NCBI GenBank assembly: GCA_003427395.1
Contig: BFEA01000214.1
Span: forward strand, 1,247,974 to 1,281,164
Source of the DNA: Chara braunii
Lineage: Eukaryota > Streptophyta > Charophyceae > Charales > Characeae
Length of the DNA: 33,191 nt
Direction of reading: 5' to 3'
In this document: in pieces, positions 26,737-33,191 of the stretch
Numbering within the stretch: the stretch's first letter is position 1
Layout of the letters: every line of letters begins with the position of its first letter
Translations under genes and position numbers: made by a program
The notes under the pieces: model-generated
The model's database searches: none
Seen by the model: only the letters and a program-made list of their open reading frames with translations
What the model was told of the DNA's origin: nothing

Positions 26737-27267
26737 CTACTCGGCATAAAGGCCTAGGGAACCAGGGAGACCATATTTGCCATGGATACGGCCTCCCGAG
26801 GAAGAAGAGATCATCTCAATTTTCTTTCTTCTTCTTCTTCCATCTTGCCCTGACGTGGGAGTAGATCCTTCCAACCAGGGAGATTTCAATATATCCGAAA
26901 ATGATTTATCGAAAAGAATCCCTGTGTGCATCTCCGCGTCGAATAACCATTCTGCTATCAATTTGGTTGTGAAGCCTTTCAACAAATTGTGATCCAATTC
27001 TTCGTTGAGATCAGAATCTAGAGTTTCCAGAGAAAACCAGTCCCAATCCAACGATTTCAGTTTACCATTTATCGTATTATTCATTTTTGCGTTTAAGAAG
27101 GCGAATAGGAATCTCTGGTTCCCACTGTCGGTAGAGATTGTATGGACCCCTGTTCGAAGACATTGGATAAGTCGACATTGAACGTAGGACGGAACGAGAG
27201 ATTTCGTTTTCTTTAAAATGATGGATTTCGTCAGTGCCTCATTTGTTAAAATTGTCGGCAGCTTCAT
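26737..27267 (-). pseudogene. LINE FG ORF1 C-terminal region
   Basis: This 176-codon frame contains the hydrophobic block TTKLIAEWLFDAEMHTGILF, similar to LAEWLIKKFKTRIGETTVEF of LINE A ORF1, then a basic GRRRRKKIEM run. It ends about 12 bases before the EN start, so ORF1 and ORF2 were probably close or overlapping in the active ancestor. Confidence 0.65.
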
Positions 27268-27422
27268 AGAGCCATCAGCTAGTTGCGCTGCAAAAACTTA
27301 ACTCCTTTACTCTAGACTAAGTTGACAAAAATCAAAGAGACTAGATATCTGCGAGTGTCCTCCTTTCCTCTCCCCAGGGTTTCCATGGGTACTGCCTCCC
27401 GGAGCCCATCCCCCGATCCATC

Positions 27423-28379
27423 CTACACACTGGCTCCCCCCGACACTACTAGCATTCCATCTTCCGTCAGTTTTAAAGTTGAAGCATCTCCAACTGCATT
27501 GCTCTGATCTGAGAAGGATGCGTCATCCTTACTGAGTTTCTTAACATATTTCTTTGTCGTTCTCATAAGTGCTTTTACTGCTCTCCTTTCCAGTTGGGAC
27601 TGTCTAGCTCTCGAGTTCTCAGAATCGAAGTCGGACGAAATATCGTTATGACTCATCTGCTCCGAGGACTCAACTCCTCGATCCTCCCTTAACCCTTTTC
27701 CAAGCTTACCCTTCGAGCCCTTCAGGTTACCCTTCTCGAACTCCTTGTTCGCTTTCTCTTTCCCTTTGGGGGTATGATCCTTGCGTTTCTCCTTCCCTTT
27801 CTCCCGAGTGTTGTCCCTCCCTTTTTCCTTTGGTTTTGGCAGATTATATTTTGCTTCTTTGGGTTCAGTGGGACCTTTTTTTGAACCGCTCGCCCAATTT
27901 TGTCCTGGGTAGCTTTTGAACCCAGAAGTGGGACGTGTTTCTCCTTCCGGAACGAAACCGGAGAATGGTGGGGTAGACAGTTCCAGGTCTTTCGAGTAAT
28001 CAGCGAAGGGATTTCTTTCAACATTTCTCGGGCAACCGTGGCAGTCCTCATATTCGTAGTGGTATAAAATTCTACAACGTTCACACAAGGGAGTCGCCAG
28101 GGAAATCATCTCGAAGAAGTAATCGCCCTGGCTTGGAATCCTTACTACCAACCTTGATTTGACTCGAGGCTGCGAGGACACATCCAGATCAAGCCTTATC
28201 GAACCTAATTTCGGATCGTCCTCGTCTTTCTCCATCGGGTGGACTTTCCATATGGATCCAAAGGTTTGTTCTACTGCAACATACAGTGCTGACATCAACT
28301 GAAAAGGCACTCGCAAACAACGAATCCAGAAATAACTCATACCAACTTCCTTAAATACCCGCATCTCTGGGAGCGTCAT
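27423..28379 (-). pseudogene. LINE FG ORF1 gag domain with zinc knuckle
   Basis: Residues about 1-98 are DUF4283-like (FWIRCLRVPFQLMSALYVAV) and align with WIIVVQVPLDGMPHIYVQIE of LINE I. C99, C102, H107 and C113 form a knuckle spaced C-X2-C-X4-H-X5-C. Residues about 145-265 are Lys, Glu and Gly rich (KEKGRDNTREKGKEKRKD), a likely disordered RNA-binding tail. The protein should coat LINE RNA. The frame is broken from the N-terminal part at about 28400. Confidence 0.75.
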
Positions 28380-28403
28380 CCACGAAACGAATTGAATGTT
28401 ATA

Positions 28404-28973
28404 TTATTTTCCATCGATAGTATGTATCTGGTCTGTTTTCTTTTGTAACATCCACTGTATAATGGATGGTTTCAACAAGACGAAAGAGGCCACGTTTTTG
28501 TCTTCGCTCTGATACCTTCCATGCTTCACACTCTCATCTAGGATACCCACGTCATAACATGCATTTTCATACGCTCTGACGAGTTTTTTCTTCAGAGACT
28601 TTAAGAGGGCATTTGCCTCATTCAGGAAGACTATCGTAACTGCGTGGTCCTTCAACCATTGAACATTCAAGTTCGAGAATTGTTCACTCAGGTTGAAACG
28701 TGCTAGATCCTCCTCAATCTCGACAACTCCGATACTGAGGCCCGCTGGTAAAATCCCATCTCTAAAGCATGCGGTGAGGAAAGAAGAGATGTGTTCCTTC
28801 TCTTTTGAGGTATACAGTCGTTGTGGCGTGTGGTCAAAGGTCCTGTGGGGGGCAAAGCTCCGCTCATCCCAAAACAATCTAAAACCAGGATCAGACAGAG
28901 GCAAACTGTTGTTACTCGAGGCTTCTTCAAGGGAGTAAATGGAGTAGTCACTATGAATCAATATCTTGAGCAA
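28404..28973 (-). pseudogene. LINE FG ORF1 N-terminal region
   Basis: The 189-codon frame aligns with LINE I ORF1: FLTACFRDGILPAGL against LLALCYNDGIYPTEI, and LNVQWLKDHAVTIVFLNEAN against IKVKWLKERTVSVIYKDAV. The shared block defines the N-terminal half of this gag type. The real start is not certain; the first Met is at 28973. Confidence 0.7.
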
Positions 28974-29864
28974 GTTAAGGGATAGCGATAATATACCTGA
29001 GAATGGTATCGTAGCAGGAGCATTCCCTCCACGGAAATAATCGGAGGCTCACGGTTGCCCTCTAGTTCCGATAAGGTAGGCCTCTCTCGTCTTCATCTTC
29101 ATTCGATCTTCGATGCGATTATAGTCTGGAGAGGTCAGGATACCAGACCACTAATCGATGGATATGCCCATCCCCATAGAGGATGTTACTAGTCTGGGTG
29201 AATAGTAGCTTTACCACGCCGGAACCACCACAACATAGTTATGGTGGTCAAGCGACCTAAGGATAGCCCTTACGAGTATGTCTCTGTGATTTCGTACCCT
29301 CGAGACAGTCGTTGCGAGTATCGATGTGTGCGTTATTGCAAGGGCACATGGGTCCTGGTGCCGGTGTCGTCACTTCTTGCTAACACTAGCGTTAATCTGC
29401 TAACGCAAAATTAGCGCAGGATTAGCGCGGAATTCGCGCTACCGGCCCTCGTCTGATGCATTTTGGAAAGTGTTAGTGTAAGTATGCCCTCAGTCGTAAA
29501 AGGTTTGTCGGTATTGTCCATGTGCCCTGACACGATAGTGGGAAGATGTCCCACAAGTTCGGGGATGAGAACCAGAGAACCAGGCAACCGGGACATCTTC
29601 CCCGGTTTTGCTTTTGGACCAGTAATTCGATGGAAAATCCCGACCGGGCCTTATCTGGAGAGGTGAAGTACGTGACTGGAGCCCTAAGTGGGACGTTTAG
29701 AAGTGCCCTGCGTGCAGATCAGGCATCCCATGCACCTGGTTGACATGCCGTCCAGATATGTTCTGGCGATCACCGTTCTAGGTAGTTCCAGGCCTTACAT
29801 CTGCCAAATGCAAGATTTTCTCCTTTTTTTTATTTGGGATTGAATTTCCTTTTTTTAATTAATT
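28974..29864. other. Unassigned flank of LINE FG
   Basis: No coding feature is supported. GCTAACAC, GCTAACGC, ATTAGCGC and GGATTAGCGC repeat at 29378-29430. AGTGTAAGTATGCCCT at 29480-29495 resembles the terminal repeat at 19789-19804, but its partner was not found. Confidence 0.45.
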
Positions 29865-29875
29865 GAATGAAACTT
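29865..29875. repeat. Left target-site duplication of the 29876 retroposon
   Basis: GAATGAAACTT is repeated exactly at 30079-30089. Confidence 0.85.
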
Positions 29876-30078
29876 TTTTTTTTTTTTTTTTTTTTAATGG
29901 AACTTGGTATAGGCTTAGGAGTACTTGTTTTTTTTTTTTAACCGAAGGGCAGCCAGTGTCGTATGATCCAGGCACTCCAGCCTGGCTCATACGACAACCG
30001 CTTTTGAATTATACAAGTCGGAAAACGGGTCGGACTCCGGCGTCCCACACATCATAAAAAAGGTTACAAGGTAACCTA
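29876..30078 (-). mobile_element. Short minus-strand retroposon, about 203 bp
   Basis: T about 20 on the plus strand (to 29895) is its poly(A) tail, and the 11-bp duplication fixes both ends. The minus strand has GGGAC (30046-30042), then GTCCGA-CCCGTTT-TCCGAC (30035-30017), a stem with one C-C mismatch, and a second hairpin GTCGTATGA...TCATACGAC with inner CCAGGC/GCCTGG (about 29958-29995). There is no ORF. It may be a SINE-like element or a LINE end. Confidence 0.82.
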
Positions 30079-30089
30079 GAATGAAACTT
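30079..30089. repeat. Right target-site duplication of the 29876 retroposon
   Basis: GAATGAAACTT is identical to 29865-29875. Confidence 0.85.
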
Positions 30090-30438
30090 GGTGAATGAAG
30101 AGGAGGCCCTAGCACCGACTGGCGCTATTGCGCTCGGCTGCTGCGTTACCGGGTTCGGCAAAACCCGAGCCATCAACTTGGGAGTCACCGTCGTAGATAG
30201 CTCCCCGGGCTTTCTGCTCCGGCATTTCCATTGTGAAGCGGATATGGTGGATTGATCCAACCATAGGCTGCAGAAGCAGGTGGGGGATTAACCCCTCCTC
30301 TCCCCCCCGTTCCCAAGTCGCAAAGCGCATGTTGGAAGGATAGTGAAGTTATTAGGAGGAGTAGTAGGGAAGTTACGATAAGTTATTGAGGTAAATTTAG
30401 AGGAAAGGTAGTAAGAAGGGAGAAAGATACAGAACAGG
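30090..30438 (+). promoter_or_regulatory. Putative 5' UTR of LINE I
   Basis: This stretch precedes the LINE I ORF1 start. It contains hairpin CGGGTT-CGGCAA-AACCCG (about 30151-30168) and a purine-rich run just before the ATG (30350-30430). No promoter motif is identified; the role is inferred from position. Confidence 0.4.
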
Positions 30439-31686
30439 ATGATGGAGGCTGAAGAGGCTCAGCAGGGGACTGGAAGATCTCCGCCCCGTGGACCCAGAGA
30501 GACAAGGAATTATTGGGAAGACGAGGATAGAATCAAGGAGTTATTAGCATTATGCTATAACGACGGTATCTACCCCACGGAAATCGACCCTGGGGAGATG
30601 ATAGTGGAGGGAAGAGAGATGCATTTTAAAATCAACACCTTCCTCAACGAGATTAAAGTTAAATGGTTGAAGGAGAGGACGGTGTCGGTTATTTATAAGG
30701 ATGCAGTGTGCTTCTTGCCAAAGAAAATCAAAGACGACTTGATTCGAGCCTTTGAAGATGGATGGGTGCTAGGGAGTGAACAATTTGTAGAGAATTAAAG
30801 ACGAGGTAGGGTGAAGATTGAAGGTCCAAGCATCGCCTCCTATGTGGCAAGGTCAGCGGAAGTGGCCCAGTATATGATAAATGCAGGATCTCTGGAAATC
30901 ACACTTGGAGGGGAAACCTACAAGGTGATGTTCAAGCCATGGATGGCAAAGGCAGAGTTCAGAGAAATGAGAAGACAAGAGGAGGAGAGGACGTTTTGGA
31001 TAATAGTAGTCCAAGTGCCACTTGATGGGATGCCACATATCTACGTGCAAATCGAGAAGGCCATAGGGCCGATTGTTCGTGCTCACCCAACGGACTCAGA
31101 CCCAACCAGGCAAGCTCTGGTCAACGCTCGCTTCGATGTCGGCCCTGGTTATCGCCAGAACATGAAGGACAAAATATGGGTCGAGACACCAACAGGGGAC
31201 AAGCTGGAGATCTGCCTGGCAATTACCGGGACCATCAAGTGTCAGAAGTGTAAACAGTTCTTTCACTCCAAAGAGGAATGTAGACAAGGCAGGCGGAGCC
31301 GAAATCAAGCGGAAGGAGGACAAGACCACGGCGCCTCGTCAGCCAGGCAACACAACCCGACAAAATCGAGAGGGGTGGAGCCAAGGCCGCGGTACGAAGG
31401 ACCTCTAGGACCAAGAATGGCAACATCTACGGGTTCAGGAGCTGTTAATCAACCAGCTTCCCTTCATCATAACCCAATCTTCTCCCCTCGGGAAGGAGGA
31501 GGGTTAAACCCCGGGGGAACCCCGACTATGGGGATGCATGACGTCTTGCATCAAGGGGAAGGTGGACACTCAGAAGGATGGCGAGGACGTCTCCAGCCGC
31601 AGGACATGGCAATTCTTAGAAATTACTTTGGGGCAGCAGTCGGGGCAAGAAGTCCCTTGATCCCCACGGGGATCAACCTCCAATAA
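30439..31686 (+). pseudogene. LINE I ORF1 (gag) with one in-frame stop
   Basis: ATG at 30439 starts MMEAEEAQQG; after 119 codons a TAA (30796-30798) intervenes, then the same frame stays open to the TAA at 31684-31686. The next frame opener at 30811 is GTG, so the second part is not separately started. Residues after the stop form the DUF4283-like domain (WIIVVQVPLDGMPHIYVQIE), then a classic knuckle CQKCKQFFHSKEEC (C-X2-C-X4-H-X4-C; C144, C147, H152, C157 of the second part), then a Pro, Gly and Gln-rich tail. After the last TAA the frame stays readable (MQMNEGQERPRAGSQNP) to a TGA at 31816-31818. It is the least decayed gag here. No EN or RT follows. Confidence 0.8.
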
Positions 31687-31818
31687 GGCGACCTCAGAGC
31701 AGGATCGCCGATGCAGATGAATGAAGGTCAGGAGAGACCACGAGCAGGAAGCCAAAATCCGGTCGAAAATAGAAGCGAGGTTGTGACGCCCAACCTCACG
31801 CCCAGCGCGAATTCCTGA

Positions 31819-31991
31819 TCGGAGTGTGGTTGGGCCTGGAAGTGCGAAAAGGGGTGTGCCAAGGATTTTTGGAAAGTGGGGGTGGAGTCTCAGGTCGGGA
31901 CTGAGATATCCTATGACAAGTTTCAGGGATGCGAATGCAAGAGGAGGATAGGTGCGGATCAGAGTCCTACAGTAGGCCTAGGAACACAGGG
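31819..31991. other. Sequence after LINE I ORF1, unassigned
   Basis: The ORF1 register stays open past the TGA to about 32040 (CGWAWKCEKGCAKDFWK, Cys-rich) without a known domain. The expected LINE EN is absent, so LINE I is interrupted, deleted or continues differently here. Confidence 0.35.
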
Positions 31992-32531
31992 CTATCGCGT
32001 CCAGGGGTTCTGTCGTCTGGGTCGGACGCGTACTTGGTAACCCGTCGGGACGCTATAACTATCTCGCTGATTGACCACTTGTCGACGTCTAACATCGCAG
32101 GTCTCGGAGTCGGACGCGACCGATCTCAGTCGAAGGTTGTGTGCCCGTTGTTCTTCCTCTGAGTAGGTTCGTCGGATGAAGCCGAAAGCTCGGTACTCGT
32201 GGTCCTGCAGGCACTCCGAGCATGGGGGTTGGGGCCAGTAGGGGGCGATGGTGAGCCAGGGCACGATGGTCAGGGAGTGATAGGGCAGGATGTGGTGATA
32301 AGGAGGGAACTCGGTCCCTATGATAATGATCCCGGGTTTCGTGACGACGTGACATGTGTGGGGGTTAGAGTAGTGGGGGGGATAGGGAATACGTCCCAAG
32401 GCCTGATCGAGGTTCCACTCGCAGATTTGTTCGTTCCCGTTAAGTAAGGGAAGTTCGGGGGTTCCGCCCTGGGCCGTGCAGACAAGCGAGAGCGCTCCCA
32501 ATATCCCCAAAATTCCTAATCCCTCAAACAC
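31992..32531 (-). CDS. Uncertain 179-codon ORF, unrecognised
   Basis: The frame begins with a hydrophobic stretch, MFEGLGILGILGALSLVCTA, that could be a signal peptide or chance. It continues with a Pro, His and Tyr-rich middle (PYPPHYSNPHTC, FPPYHHILPYHS), PQPPCSECLQDHEYRAFGF, and a basic C-terminus. Overlapping frames on both strands are also open, which lowers confidence. No family is recognised and no nearby gene suggests a role. Confidence 0.25.
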   Translation of the reverse strand: MFEGLGILGILGALSLVCTAQGGTPELPLLNGNEQICEWNLDQALGRIPYPPHYSNPHTCHVVTKPGIIIIGTEFPPYHHILPYHSLTIVPWLTIAPYWPQPPCSECLQDHEYRAFGFIRRTYSEEEQRAHNLRLRSVASDSETCDVRRRQVVNQRDSYSVPTGYQVRVRPRRQNPWTR

Positions 32532-33133
32532 TCATAGTCAGTGATGTAAACGGGGGCGTCGACGTTCATGTTGTAGGTTGGGGTGGAACGTCGGTCATTC
32601 GAGATTTAGTCGAGTTCAGGGTTGGCGGGCGCACGTGTAGGCAGCGATCGTCTTCGACCGAACTTACACGCGTAGGCACGAGCCCTGTCCTTCGATCAGA
32701 GGGGCGGAAGCCAGTGGCTCGCAAGACGGATCATCCTATAATAAGGCAACCTTTCGATAGTCTATTGTGCCTATCCAATTCATGCACAAGCAGGATTACG
32801 CCTATCATCCATGCATCTACTTTTGAATCGAGGTTCATGCAGCACTTCCTTGGCCCATCAGTCCGAATTCACGCAAGGGTCAATCATCGGGGATCAATCA
32901 ATTAGACCTATCAAAAGATAGAGAAGGGGAGGGGAGGAAGACAACCATTCATCAACACCCCAGGAGAGCAAATGAAAACATACACGTCAACAGAAAAGAG
33001 CAAATGACAAGTCTGAAGGGCCGATCCAGAAAGAAAAAGAAGGGCGACTTGCACCGAATACCAAAATTTCTTAGAAGGAAAGAGGAAGAATCAAAATGGC
33101 TTAGAGGGATAGAAGAAGAAACTCATCGCACAC

Positions 33134-33136
<3 letters not shown>
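32532..33136. other. Unassigned sequence
   Basis: No domain is seen. A TATA-like CCTATAATAAGG lies at 32734-32745. The last 200 bases are purine-rich (GAAAGAGGAAGAA type). Confidence 0.4.

Positions 33137-33191
<55 letters not shown>
33137..33191. repeat. (CT)n microsatellite at the window edge
   Basis: CT repeats run without a break to the last base, so the true length is unknown. Confidence 0.97.

Larger units (their letters stand above)
19841..28973 (-). mobile_element. LINE FG: one long LINE split by retroposon H
   Basis: On the minus strand the order is ORF1 N-terminus (28973-28404), gag with zinc knuckle (28379-27423), ORF1 C-terminus (27267-26737), EN (about 26725-25933), EN-RT linker (25600-25391), RT fingers (25354-25100), then, after the inserted H (25092-22544), RT from the next codons (22543-22027), thumb (21893-21326) and C-terminus with zf-RVT (21239-19908). 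Coding sequence resumes exactly across the target duplication CGAAATA. Without H it is about 6.6 kb. The 3' UTR is cut at the adapter, so no tail is visible. Stops and shifts show it is dead. Confidence 0.86.

Noticed and set aside
31784-33191. TGTGACGCCC at 31784 as the start of a Ty3/Gypsy-type LTR, with CCTATAATAAGG as its TATA box
   Set aside because: The LINE I frame reads through this point (VVTPNLTPSANS), no second LTR, primer-binding site or polypurine tract is seen, and the start motif alone is short.

Overview
The window looks like nuclear DNA of a streptophyte (land plant or charophycean alga). It is a retrotransposon graveyard with no recognisable host gene, rRNA or tRNA. The lineage call is an inference: nearly all protein-level signal is plant-type L1 LINE, with a DUF4283-like gag, CCHC knuckle, apurinic-type endonuclease (EN), reverse transcriptase (RT) and zf-RVT Zn domain. 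Most reading frames are broken. I ran no searches, so family names rest on motifs seen by eye.

Layout. (1) 1-766: short tandem repeats and A/T tracts. (2) About 767-8900, minus strand: LINE A, decayed but nearly complete (ORF1, EN, RT, zf-RVT), interrupted at 1404-1620 by a short poly(A) retroposon with a 13-bp target duplication. (3) 8960-11340: AT palindrome and several degenerate minisatellites. (4) 11340-14416, plus strand: two 5'-truncated LINE 3' ends, C and D, separated by a duplicated CCTGGTCT-rich repeat. (5) 15210-18817, minus: LINE E, a 3.6-kb insertion with a 14-bp target duplication, an open 739-codon RT frame and no EN or ORF1. (6) 19841 to about 28973, minus: LINE FG, one long LINE whose RT is split by a 2.5-kb plus-strand retroposon H (22544-25092). 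(7) 29865-30089: a short minus-strand retroposon with an 11-bp target duplication. (8) 30090-31818, plus: LINE I, an ORF1 with an isolated in-frame stop. (9) The right end holds an uncertain minus-strand ORF and a (CT)n tract running off the window.

The connecting theme is the RNA 3' tail. Retroposons of different length, strand and coding content (C, D, H, the 1404 element and the minus-strand tails near 14846, 19148 and 30017) share GGGAC near a 6-bp stem with a 7-nt loop. The stem changes by compensatory pairs between copies. A second tail hairpin (TGAGG/CCTCA) is shared by C, D, E and H. This fits a LINE machinery that recognises a structured 3' end and mobilises non-autonomous partners.

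Two places carry library adapter, not biology. The Nextera junction adapter lies at 19803-19840 and part of it at 22807-22833. The second sits between two exact 251-bp copies, so at least those joins are assembly artefacts and adjacency across them should not be trusted.
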